From: CAYRNC01 sp964425645 | GTDB lineage: Bacteria > Bacillota > Clostridia > Peptostreptococcales > Anaerovoracaceae | Assembly (NCBI GenBank): GCA_964425645.1 | Contig: CAYRNC010000020.1 | Coordinates: 1 to 21,557 of the forward strand | Direction: 5' to 3' | Length of the DNA: 21,557 nucleotides | Part shown: positions 14,753 to 21,557 of the stretch, piece after piece | Numbering within the stretch: the stretch's first letter is position 1 | How the letters are laid out: every line of letters begins with the position of its first letter | Notes under the pieces: model-generated | What the model was told of the DNA's origin: nothing | Database searches by the model: none | What the model saw: only the letters and a program-made list of their open reading frames with translations | Made by a program: the position numbers and the translations under genes

Positions 14753-15280
14753 TTGCATGTATTCCTTTGCGGACCGTCAAATATAGGGAAAAGCACTATA
14801 ATCCAAAACACTGTAAAAGAATTGAATCTGACGATTCCGATTCATATAGGCGGTTTTGTCACTTACCCCGGCCTGAGGGAGGATAAAGACATCTATCTAT
14901 GCCGCGCATGGGGTGAAAAGAAATATGAACCGGAAAACCGGGTAGCCACAAGAGACAGTCTGTTCCCTTATCCCTTCCCCCAAGTATTTAACACCCTCGG
15001 TGTATCAATTCTTGAAGAGAGCAAGGCTTATAAAAACCTTCTTTGCATGGATGAGCTTGGATTCATCGAACAAAATGCTTATGGCTTTCAAAATGCTGTT
15101 TTGCAATGTCTTGAGGAGAATACCCCTATTTTAGGGGTGGTCAAAGAATCACCTGTCCCATGGCTTGATCAAATCAAAAGACATAGCAAGGCCAAACTAA
15201 TTTACGTTTCATTAAATAATCGAAACGAGATCACCCATACAATTGTCAAGATCCTGAAATCTTCAATAAAAAGGATATAA
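14753..15280 (+). CDS. P-loop NTPase, THEP1-like
   Basis: This is a small P-loop nucleotide hydrolase resembling the THEP1/nucleoside-triphosphatase family. The 175-aa protein has Walker A GPSNIGKST at residues 7-15, the conserved IHIGGFVT segment near 33 and Walker B LLCMDELGF near 96. The start is TTG at 14753, with AAGGAGG 8 bases upstream; the nearby ATG at 14757 is out of frame. It lies 42 bp before the DUF364 gene, and both have near-identical strong ribosome binding sites, so they form one unit. The biological role is unknown. A MobB-like role in molybdenum cofactor assembly is conceivable, but the sequence is not MobB. Confidence 0.8.
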   Translation: MHVFLCGPSNIGKSTIIQNTVKELNLTIPIHIGGFVTYPGLREDKDIYLCRAWGEKKYEPENRVATRDSLFPYPFPQVFNTLGVSILEESKAYKNLLCMDELGFIEQNAYGFQNAVLQCLEENTPILGVVKESPVPWLDQIKRHSKAKLIYVSLNNRNEITHTIVKILKSSIKRI

Positions 15281-15322
15281 CAAAGGAACGCATAAGTCAA
15301 TTAAACCAAGGAGGTTCTACCG

Positions 15323-16051
15323 ATGTGGGAACTGTACGATGCTTTGATAGATGGTATACCAAATGATCTGAAGGTGGAGCGATATATGACGGGCGTTCAC
15401 CGTACACTGATACAAAGCACAGGTAATGTTGGGCTGGCAAGCACCGTTAAATGCGATACCCGGCCAAAGACCTTTCAAAAACCGATAAATAACGCTTCCC
15501 TTAAAGGTATGGCATGCTTGGTAAAATCCTGGAACCTTATAGAGGCAGGAATAGGTTTAGCGGCTATAAATGCATATTACAATCGATACGACAGGGTCAT
15601 TTCTTTACCAAAAGTAAAACCCGATGTAGATGCGTTCAAAGCCTATCAAAGGCTTGTAGAAGGAAAAAAGGCAGCTTTGATCGGACATTTTAAGTCAGCT
15701 GTCAACCTGCTATCCGATGTTTGCCGACTTTCCGTTATAGAAAAAGAACCCGAACCCGGGGATTATCCCGATTCCGCCGCAGAATACCTTCTGCCGGAGC
15801 AGGATTTCGTGTTTATCACCGGAATGACCTTCACAAATAAGACTCTCCCCCGAATTCTGGAACTTGCAAAAAATTCCCGCATAGTTTTAATGGGTCCAAG
15901 CGTACCCCTTTCTCCTTTGCTGTTTGATTTCGGTGTGGAAATGCTGTGCGGATTCTGTGTGACAGAACAGGAAGCCTGCATCGATTCAGTGCAAAGAGGG
16001 GACGCCCGCTCATTTTACAGTCACGGGAAAAAGATTTCATACAGCAGATAA
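15323..16051 (+). CDS. DUF4213-DUF364 protein (proposed heavy-metal chelation)
   Basis: The 242-aa protein has the two-domain layout of this family: an N-terminal DUF4213 part (about residues 1-85, enolase-N-like fold) and a C-terminal DUF364 part (about 90-235, Rossmann-like). Family signatures are GIGLAAINAYYN near 75, ALIGHF near 117, EPEPGDYPDSAAEYLLP near 140, FVFITGMTFTNKTLPR near 160 and VLMGPSVPLSPLLFDFGV near 188. A structural study of a Desulfitobacterium member suggested heavy-metal chelation, but no activity is established that I know of. AAGGAGG lies 8 bases before the ATG. The setting next to a metal-type ABC importer and a ModE-type regulator fits a role in handling the imported metal or its chelate. 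Confidence 0.9.
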   Translation: MWELYDALIDGIPNDLKVERYMTGVHRTLIQSTGNVGLASTVKCDTRPKTFQKPINNASLKGMACLVKSWNLIEAGIGLAAINAYYNRYDRVISLPKVKPDVDAFKAYQRLVEGKKAALIGHFKSAVNLLSDVCRLSVIEKEPEPGDYPDSAAEYLLPEQDFVFITGMTFTNKTLPRILELAKNSRIVLMGPSVPLSPLLFDFGVEMLCGFCVTEQEACIDSVQRGDARSFYSHGKKISYSR

Positions 16052-16057
16052 ACGATT

Positions 16058-17482
16058 TCAAATCAACTTTTTGAAAGGGTCAAGATCTATCTTTTGTCCT
16101 GCATTGCGGCGCTCTATTGCATCCACCACCTGCATAAAATTCTTTTTTGTAATAGGATACAGAAAAATCATCAAGGCAGATAGCAGCATCAAAACAGCCG
16201 GAATTAAGGAAAAAGAATTGGATGTCCAGCTTAGAGCTTTTTTTGTTTGAACGGCAGCATCTGCATTAAAGCCGCCAAAAGCTAAGAGTAGGCCGACAAC
16301 TTGCAAGCCCAGCGCATTTGATGCCGATTCAGATATGGATTGAAGAGATATTACAATTCCCGCTCTTTTTTTATTATGTACCAGCTCGTCCACCTCACAG
16401 ACATCATATATCATGGCCGGTATAAGCTGCCAATAGCATATGCTTCCTACAGAATAAGCCATGATGAATAGACCGAGGGACAAAACCGAATCAAACCCGA
16501 CAAATCTGAATATAAGCATAGTAATTCCGCAAAGACACATACCGAAAATAAAGATGGTTCTTTTACCATACCGCCTGTTCGCCACAGATACAGCCGGAAC
16601 AAATATTATAGAGGAAAATGTTAAAAATGATAAAACAGCGGTAATTCCCGCTGCAGAGAACCCCATGTTAAAGGTGAAAAAATACATCCTGTCAGCACAA
16701 AAGATTGAATATCCGATAAGATAGGTTATGCTGGCACCCACTACGTATCGCGTCGATTTAAGCCTGAGAATTTGTCTGTACTCGCCCAATATTGCTATTA
16801 TATTTAACAAAGACAACGTTTTATCGTTTTTTTGCGGCTGTGATCTTTTACCTTCGGATTCATTTTTATCCTTAATCATAAGGGCACCTGCTATAATGGT
16901 TACCATGCTTACGGCCCCGCATAAAATACCGACCCCCTGCCAGCCATGCTCCCGGCTGGCTCCCAGATTCATCAAAAAATCTACTATGACAGTCGGAAAA
17001 ATCATCCCAAAGGCCATCCCTACTGTATTGCACACATAGGTATATCCTCTTAAAACTGTCCGCTCATCGTAATCCTTTGTCAGTTCCGCACCCCACGCAT
17101 AATAAGGAATAAAAAAACAAGCGAAAGCAGTCCAAAATAATATGAGCATCAGTACGTAATAAACGATTTTAAACCCTTGACTTGCACCGATTGAAGAAAA
17201 AAGCAGACTTGTAACTACTGCAAGAGGAAATGCTGAAAAAAGAAGAAAAGGTTTCCTACGTCCGAATCGCGTATAAGTTCTGTCCGATATGTATCCGACC
17301 ACGCTGCCGCAGACAGCCTCCCATATTGCCCCTACCGCAGCAATTGTCCCTGCAACAGCCGGATTTATGCCGACGACGGTATTAAGAAAAAACAGAAGAA
17401 AAGTCCCGATAAGGGTGTATAACGCCGAATCCCCTACTCCTGCCAATCCATATCCGAATTTTGTTTTGGAATCCAATTTCAT
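16058..17482 (-). CDS. GPH-family sugar:cation symporter (MFS)
   Basis: This is a plasma-membrane secondary transporter of the glycoside-pentoside-hexuronide:cation symporter family. The 474-aa protein has about twelve helices, the family start KFGYGLAGVGDSALY near residue 8 and the GYISDRTYTRFGRRKPF loop near residue 63. A charged cytoplasmic loop (KDKNESEGKRSQPQKNDK) lies mid-protein. GGCGGG is 6 bases before the ATG. It is the last gene of the malQ unit, 20 bp after the metallopeptidase. The neighbouring malQ suggests a malto-oligosaccharide or glucoside substrate, but this is inference. It converges on the DUF364 gene with 6 bp between the stops and no visible terminator. Confidence 0.88.
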   Translation of the reverse strand: MKLDSKTKFGYGLAGVGDSALYTLIGTFLLFFLNTVVGINPAVAGTIAAVGAIWEAVCGSVVGYISDRTYTRFGRRKPFLLFSAFPLAVVTSLLFSSIGASQGFKIVYYVLMLILFWTAFACFFIPYYAWGAELTKDYDERTVLRGYTYVCNTVGMAFGMIFPTVIVDFLMNLGASREHGWQGVGILCGAVSMVTIIAGALMIKDKNESEGKRSQPQKNDKTLSLLNIIAILGEYRQILRLKSTRYVVGASITYLIGYSIFCADRMYFFTFNMGFSAAGITAVLSFLTFSSIIFVPAVSVANRRYGKRTIFIFGMCLCGITMLIFRFVGFDSVLSLGLFIMAYSVGSICYWQLIPAMIYDVCEVDELVHNKKRAGIVISLQSISESASNALGLQVVGLLLAFGGFNADAAVQTKKALSWTSNSFSLIPAVLMLLSALMIFLYPITKKNFMQVVDAIERRNAGQKIDLDPFKKLI

Positions 17483-17502
17483 ATCATGCCCGCCGTGTAA
17501 AT

Positions 17503-17871
17503 CTAACCGTTCCTCAAATATTCTCTCAGAAATTTCTCATCCTCCTTTTCCAGATCTCTTTCACCTGCCAAAGACTCTAAATGATGAGTAAATTCATGCT
17601 TGAGGGTATGCGCCAGCTTCTTTTTTAAAGCCTCTCTTCCCAAGTTGCCGTATAATTTTTTAAAAGACCCGTAATATATGACAATATATCGACCCATACT
17701 GCTGTTACAGTGGTATTCACCCATAATAAGCAGATCCTTATTTTTGCCTGCAGGATTATATTTTACCTGCGGCAGTAACAATATGCCTCCGTTAAGCTCC
17801 TTGTAAAATTCCTTTGGCAATACAGCTGCGATTTCATCGAGTATTTTTCCTACTTCATCAATATCGATCAT
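17503..17871 (-). CDS. Small zincin-like metallopeptidase-family protein
   Basis: The 122-aa protein resembles the minimal zincin family found in many bacteria. It has LLIMGEYHCNSSMGRYIVIYYGSF at about residues 47-70, followed by HEFTHH at 92-97, an HExxH zinc-binding and catalytic motif. It has no signal peptide and is probably cytoplasmic; the substrate is unknown. The ATG at 17871 has AAGG 8 bases upstream and follows the stop of the SprT-like gene by 20 bp. The frame is open further upstream, but that would overlap the neighbour. It is the second HExxH protein in a row. Confidence 0.8.
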   Translation of the reverse strand: MIDIDEVGKILDEIAAVLPKEFYKELNGGILLLPQVKYNPAGKNKDLLIMGEYHCNSSMGRYIVIYYGSFKKLYGNLGREALKKKLAHTLKHEFTHHLESLAGERDLEKEDEKFLREYLRNG

Positions 17872-17891
17872 TATCTTTACCTTGATATCTG

Positions 17892-18656
17892 TTAATGGGC
17901 GGATCTTTTTAACAGCGTTAGAGGAACGTAATACTTTAAATGTCGCATTCCCTGCCCATCTACATAGCATCCCTCTTCGCTTTTTACCATTACCGTGGCC
18001 CTTTTATTAATGTTTGAAATTGTCCCTTTCAGCTTTTTCCCTTCATGGTTAAAGTAGACGACATCCCCCTTTTTTAATCCGTACCCGGAATATGCGATGC
18101 TCTCCCTCGTAGGCAGAAGGTGATAGCTTTCGGTATGGCCGAAAATATTTAAAGCGACCATCTTAAATCGCTTCCCATTGCAATTTGTGCTGTTAAAATG
18201 ATAAAACTCTACCACGTGACAAAGCTCATGTTCAAACACAATCTGCAAAGCCGACAGACTGTTATCCGTATTTATACCGCAGACCTTTTTGTTTCTGTCT
18301 GTCGTGTCATAATAAAAAAGCAGATCTACTCCAATTCTTATCTCATAATTTACTGCTCCATTTTTGCTGTCGCTGCCTTCTTTTGTACATATGACTTTAC
18401 CCGCACTTTTGGTCATTCGCCGGGAAAGAGAAAAACGAAGATTATCGTTTAATGTCCTTTTGAACCATCCGTCGAAAAATATTAAATCATACAAATCCAA
18501 TAATATTTTCAGATCCTTAACGGAAATCGAATCGATATGCACGGTTCTGATATTCATAGACTTAAGCAGTAACAGCCTTGAAATCTCTTTTCTTTTTTTA
18601 CATATTTCATATTCAGAGTTTTTAAAATCCAACACCCCGGTTTTATATGTACCCAT
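17892..18656 (-). CDS. SprT-like zinc metalloprotein
   Basis: The 254-aa protein has a SprT-like core: FEHELCHVVEF with the HExxH motif at residues 143-147, followed by NGKRFKMVALNIFGHTE near residue 160. In SprT/Spartan proteins, this second segment holds the third zinc ligand. A C-terminal region of about 60 residues (GYGLKKGDVVYFNHEGKKLKG onward) looks like a small beta-rich domain that may bind nucleic acid. It has no signal peptide. It starts 5 bp after the malQ stop with only a weak ribosome binding site (GAAAG), so translation may be coupled to malQ. An internal start at the MNIRTVH methionine is possible. Confidence 0.8.
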   Translation of the reverse strand: MGTYKTGVLDFKNSEYEICKKRKEISRLLLLKSMNIRTVHIDSISVKDLKILLDLYDLIFFDGWFKRTLNDNLRFSLSRRMTKSAGKVICTKEGSDSKNGAVNYEIRIGVDLLFYYDTTDRNKKVCGINTDNSLSALQIVFEHELCHVVEFYHFNSTNCNGKRFKMVALNIFGHTESYHLLPTRESIAYSGYGLKKGDVVYFNHEGKKLKGTISNINKRATVMVKSEEGCYVDGQGMRHLKYYVPLTLLKRSAH

Positions 18657-18661
18657 ACATT

Positions 18662-20143
18662 TTATCTTTCATATAACATCACCATTTCAGCAATTCTGTC
18701 AGAAAGAGCTTTTTTCAAATGCCCGTCCGCAAGCCGCCACCGCCAATTTCCCCCTATTGTCCCCGGAATGTTCATTCTGGCACAGGCCGGCATATCAAGA
18801 TAGTCCTGCATCTGTGCAACAAACAGATCTGCAACAGAGCCCATACCCCCGCGGATAAAGCCCCAATTAAAATCCGCTTCACCGAGAATGCCAAGATACT
18901 TTGAGGAAAATTTGATTTCATCATCATCTGCTTTTTCAAGCCACCCTCTGACCGTGTTGTTGTCATGGGTGCCGGTGTAAACTACACAATTATGATCGTA
19001 ATTGTGGGGCAAATAGACGCCTCCATCTCTTTCGAATGCGAATTGCAGTATCTTCATACCGGGAAAGCCTGAAGCTTTTACAAGCGCATTTACTTCCTCA
19101 GTCAAAAAACCCAGGTCTTCAGCGATGATTTTCATACCGTTTGATGCAATCTTAATCTTTTCAATCAGATCAAGACCCGGACCGGGCAGCCAACAACCTC
19201 TTTCGGCAGTTTTATCGTGACAGGGAACCCCCCAGTAACTTTCAAATCCCCTGAAGTGATCAAGACGCAGAACATCATACAGCTTCGATGCAGCCTCTAT
19301 GCGCCTAATCCAAAATGAATATCCATTTTCCCTAAGTGCCTGCCAATTATAGATGGGGGTGCCCCAAAGCTGCCCTGTCTTGGAAAAACAATCAGGCGGA
19401 ACGCCGCCTATCAAAACGGGATGCCTATCATCATCCAAAAGAAAATGCTCCGGCTCGGCCCATACATCCGCGGTATCCATTGGAATATAAAACGGTAAAT
19501 CACCGATGAAGCCGATGCCCTTTTTTCTGCCGTAAGACCTGAGGTCATTCCATTGTTTATAGAATAAATACTGTAAGGATACATGATATAAAATTTCTTC
19601 TTCCAGCAGTTCACAGTAATATTTCATTGAACCGGGGATACGTGAACAAATTGAATCCTCCTGCCACTCAGTCCATGGTTGCATTTGAAAATGGCTTTTA
19701 AGAGACATATAAAGCGCATATTCGGAAATCCATTCCTTGTTTTCGTTTTCAAACTGCGCTATTTCTTGCATAAACGAAGGGATTCCTTTAATTCTTTCAA
19801 AGGCTTTACGAAACAAAATCGGTCGATACTTAAAAAGGCGGCCGTAGTCCACCCTTTCAGGGTCGTCACCCCATGAAAAAGAATTTACCTCATCTTGTTT
19901 TAACAGACCGGCCTGAATAAGGATATCCAGATCGATGAAGTAGGGATTGCCGGCAAACGCCGATAAACTTTGATACGGTGAATCTGCATAACCCGTGGGT
20001 CCTATCGGCAGCATCTGCCAATATCTTTGTCCGGCCTCCGACAAAAAATCAATAAATTCAAATGCCTCTTTCCCAATGGTGCCTATTCCATAGGGAGAAG
20101 GCAAAGAGGATATATGAAGTAAAATGCCGCTTGCGCGTTCCAT
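18662..20143 (-). CDS. malQ: 4-alpha-glucanotransferase (amylomaltase)
   Basis: MalQ (GH77) transfers alpha-1,4-glucan segments between malto-oligosaccharides in glycogen/maltodextrin metabolism. The 493-aa protein begins MERASGILLHISSLPSPYG, the usual start of the family, and is of normal length. Catalytic residues are in place: the nucleophile Asp in LRLDHFRGFESYW (about 294), the acid/base Glu in IAEDLG (about 342) and Asp in TGTHDNN (about 393). The ATG at 20143 lacks a good ribosome binding site; an in-frame TTG at 20155 is an alternative with a GGGCGGG upstream. It heads a minus-strand unit with two zincin genes and a sugar symporter. Confidence 0.94.
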   Translation of the reverse strand: MERASGILLHISSLPSPYGIGTIGKEAFEFIDFLSEAGQRYWQMLPIGPTGYADSPYQSLSAFAGNPYFIDLDILIQAGLLKQDEVNSFSWGDDPERVDYGRLFKYRPILFRKAFERIKGIPSFMQEIAQFENENKEWISEYALYMSLKSHFQMQPWTEWQEDSICSRIPGSMKYYCELLEEEILYHVSLQYLFYKQWNDLRSYGRKKGIGFIGDLPFYIPMDTADVWAEPEHFLLDDDRHPVLIGGVPPDCFSKTGQLWGTPIYNWQALRENGYSFWIRRIEAASKLYDVLRLDHFRGFESYWGVPCHDKTAERGCWLPGPGLDLIEKIKIASNGMKIIAEDLGFLTEEVNALVKASGFPGMKILQFAFERDGGVYLPHNYDHNCVVYTGTHDNNTVRGWLEKADDDEIKFSSKYLGILGEADFNWGFIRGGMGSVADLFVAQMQDYLDMPACARMNIPGTIGGNWRWRLADGHLKKALSDRIAEMVMLYER

Positions 20144-20278
20144 AAATTTCAGCAAAGAGACCCGCCCATTAGCTTTGTCCTAGATAGAAGGAATAGCCTT
20201 ATCTCCTGCATTCTCCTTTCCGGTTATAATATGCTGTTTGCATCGTCCAAACATGACCTTTCAGCACATAAACGCTGT

Positions 20279-20318
20279 CGGGCAGTTACCGGATTTCCGG
20301 ATCTGTTTAGCTGCCCCG
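20279..20318 (-). promoter_or_regulatory. Nested hairpin in the malQ leader
   Basis: GGGCAG (20280-20285) pairs with CTGCCC (20311-20316), and CCGGA with TCCGG (20289-20300) forms an inner hairpin. On the minus strand AAACG/CGTTT outside the stem adds further pairing. It lies between the predicted malQ start point (about 20372) and the malQ ATG. I do not recognise a known riboswitch class. Confidence 0.4.
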
Positions 20319-20378
20319 TTTTGAGAGCGTATAGTCCCAAAACTGTTAATATCATTTTTTTCAATGCTTTCAAAATGT

Positions 20379-20387
20379 ATTATACCA
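20379..20387 (-). promoter_or_regulatory. Extended -10 promoter of malQ
   Basis: On the minus strand TGGTATAAT (20387-20379) is a perfect TATAAT with the TGn extension; there is no good -35. Transcription would start near 20372, giving a leader of about 230 nt before malQ. Confidence 0.5.
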
Positions 20388-20505
20388 TGAACTAAACTCC
20401 ATAATCCCACAATTATTCCGCTGCACACGATTTCTGCATTATTGGTTAAAACCTGTGACCGTCAAACTGACTTTAAGAATATTTACGTAGTCAAACAATC
20501 ATGAA

Positions 20506-20576
20506 CCGAAGGTGTCAGCTCACAATAGCCTATCCTCACAGGATAGCCTGCTATCCTATGTTCTGGTCACCTTTGG
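20506..20576. repeat. Cluster of overlapping inverted repeats
   Basis: The outer arms CCGAAGGTG (20506-20514) and CACCTTTGG (20568-20576) pair over nine positions, then CAG/CTG. Inside, CTATCCT, AGGATAG and CTATCCT occur in a row (20529-20557), so the middle copy can pair with either neighbour. The outer stem has a G-U pair only in plus-strand RNA, where it becomes A-C on the minus strand, which hints at plus-strand RNA. No T-run follows, so it is not a simple terminator. Confidence 0.5.
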
Positions 20577-20678
20577 AGCATCAAAGATCAACGTTCCCCG
20601 TCTAAGCCGGATTTCAAAACTGTGCACCGACAAGTAACTCAATTGCTCCATTATGGGCAACGGATATATAATGAAAGA

Positions 20679-20703
20679 GCCGATCAGAAATTAATCTGTC
20701 GGC
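20679..20703 (-). terminator. Possible terminator after spoIIE
   Basis: GCCGATCAGA (20679-20688) and TCTGTCGGC (20695-20703) form nine pairs with one bulged base and an AATTAA loop. It lies about 50 bases after the spoIIE stop. Read on the minus strand, only a broken T-rich tail (TCTTTCATT) follows, so it is a weak call. Confidence 0.45.
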
Positions 20704-20752
20704 ACTATCAATTATAAAGAAATGGTAAGTCCTGCCCGTCATTATCCCGCAA

Positions 20753-21557
20753 TTATTCCACAACGGCAGCTATGACGGTCATATCGTCCCTTTCCCTCAA
20801 CCCATACTTTTGAACAGCGCGGTTTATGATTAAATCCGCCATAGTTTGAGGGTCTTTTGAACGGATTTCACCGATAACGTTTTCAAGCCAATCGGAATCT
20901 TCTTTCCCCCTGCCTGCCTCCGTAATTCCATCGGAAACAATAATTAGCTGATCACCCTTCCGCAAGGAAATTGATATGGACTCAACGGGAATTCTCTCTA
21001 TTATTCCCATCGGCAGCGCAGAGACTTTTATTGACCTTACCTCGTTTCCCCGTTTGATGAAGCTGGCTGCAGCCCCTATCTTATAAAGTCTTGCTTTGCC
21101 GTTATACAAGTTGACCGATACCATGTCCACGGTGGAGAAGACTTCATCCGGAGATCTGAGCAGCAAAATAGAATTGATCATTCTAAGAGCGGATTCTATA
21201 TCAAACCCAACTTTTAAAAGGTCATAGAGCGTATTCACGGTCAGATTACTTTCTTCTGCTGCCCTCATACCTTTACCCATTCCATCGCTTAGCACTATCA
21301 GATATTCCCCCTCGCTCAGGTGAGTGCAAAGATAGCTGTCGCCTGAAATCCCTCCTTCTTTAGCATATCCGGATATGCCTACAGCCAGTTTTACGGCGGG
21401 TTTTCTAGATATGAATGGTACCGGCTTCCATTCTATTTCTTCCCCCATCGTTTCCAAAGCTCTCGACATTCCTTTAAATTGCTGGGATACTGCAATCCTT
21501 GCAGGATTACCGTCGTGAACCGCACCGCAGCATAAGGATAATTTGTGAAATACAGCC
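20753..21557 (-). CDS. spoIIE: Stage II sporulation protein E, C-terminal part (cut by the window edge)
   Basis: SpoIIE is the PP2C-type serine phosphatase that dephosphorylates SpoIIAA and so activates sigma-F in the forespore. The 267 codons in the window cover the end of the regulatory region and the whole phosphatase domain. Metal-binding and catalytic segments are visible: SGDSYLC, YLIVLSDGMGKGMRAAEES (Asp plus the DGMG turn), FSTVDMVSVNL, LPMGI, LIIVSDGITEA and the final RDDMTVIAAVV. The frame is open through the right edge (residues AVFHKLSLCCG... upstream of the internal Met at 21469), so the N-terminal membrane region lies outside. The adjacent Cys pair and SQQF(K/L)G-like stretch match the linker before the SpoIIE phosphatase domain. 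It marks the organism as endospore-forming. Confidence 0.92.
   Translation of the reverse strand, partial: AVFHKLSLCCGAVHDGNPARIAVSQQFKGMSRALETMGEEIEWKPVPFISRKPAVKLAVGISGYAKEGGISGDSYLCTHLSEGEYLIVLSDGMGKGMRAAEESNLTVNTLYDLLKVGFDIESALRMINSILLLRSPDEVFSTVDMVSVNLYNGKARLYKIGAAASFIKRGNEVRSIKVSALPMGIIERIPVESISISLRKGDQLIIVSDGITEAGRGKEDSDWLENVIGEIRSKDPQTMADLIINRAVQKYGLRERDDMTVIAAVVE

Larger units (their letters stand above)
20144..20752. other. 609-bp region without a convincing gene between spoIIE and malQ
   Basis: No reading frame here combines a ribosome binding site with protein-like composition. The region holds, from left to right: a GC-rich nested hairpin in the malQ leader (20279-20318), an extended -10 promoter for malQ (20379-20387), a cluster of overlapping inverted repeats (20506-20576) and a hairpin after spoIIE (20679-20703). 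A 20-codon frame (start near 20204, stop 5 bases before the malQ ATG) has its AAAGGAG too close to the ATG to be convincing. Confidence 0.6.

Noticed and set aside
20143..20206. A 20-codon leader peptide ending 5 bases before the malQ ATG
   Set aside because: The AAAGGAG is only about one base from its ATG and the peptide shows no run of regulatory codons, so support is too thin.
1..21557. CRISPR arrays, insertion sequences, phage genes or rRNA
   Set aside because: I saw no regularly spaced direct repeats, transposase motifs, phage structural genes or rRNA signatures on either strand.

Overview
The window reads as a chromosomal segment of an endospore-forming, anaerobic, low-G+C Firmicute of class Clostridia. 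The evidence is a SpoIIE phosphatase domain at the right edge, a six-gene Rnf cluster in the clostridial/acetogen order (C-D-G-E-A-B), a meso-diaminopimelate dehydrogenase and strong AGGAGG-type ribosome binding sites. I cannot name the species. Two runs of ten N (9011-9020, 9449-9458) show that this is a scaffolded draft.

Layout. 1-5024, minus strand: rnfCDGEAB, a tightly packed operon for the membrane complex that couples ferredoxin:NAD+ electron transfer to ion pumping; it ends in a hairpin at about 70-113. 5228-6739, minus: threonine synthase with its own terminator. 6846-6920, plus: tRNA-Glu(CUC) with a clear promoter and terminator. 7266-8252, minus: an old-yellow-enzyme-type flavin oxidoreductase. 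8436-8594, minus: a possible tiny membrane protein with an in-frame UGA in a C-P-P-UGA context, followed by a hairpin at the right distance for a bacterial SECIS; this is the most unusual item here. 8792-9196, plus: a two-domain molbindin. 9216-10074 and 10100-11077, minus: a DMT-family exporter behind meso-DAP dehydrogenase.

11230-16051 is a metal/oxyanion module. A lipoprotein binding protein (minus) is divergent from a BtuCD/FecCD-type permease and an ATPase (plus). A ModE-type DNA-binding protein without a sensing domain (minus) is then divergent from a THEP1-like P-loop NTPase and a DUF4213-DUF364 protein (plus). The divergent intergenic region at 12319-12517 holds two well-formed sigma-A promoters, each overlaid by a copy of the same 22-bp palindrome. 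The ModE-type protein and the molbindin make molybdate or tungstate the likeliest substrate, but that is inference.

16058-20143, minus: malQ (4-alpha-glucanotransferase), two unrelated zincin metalloproteins and a GPH-family sugar symporter, spaced as one transcription unit behind an extended -10 promoter and a long structured leader. 20144-20752 has no convincing gene but holds several inverted repeats. 20753 to the right edge, minus: the C-terminal third of spoIIE, cut by the window.
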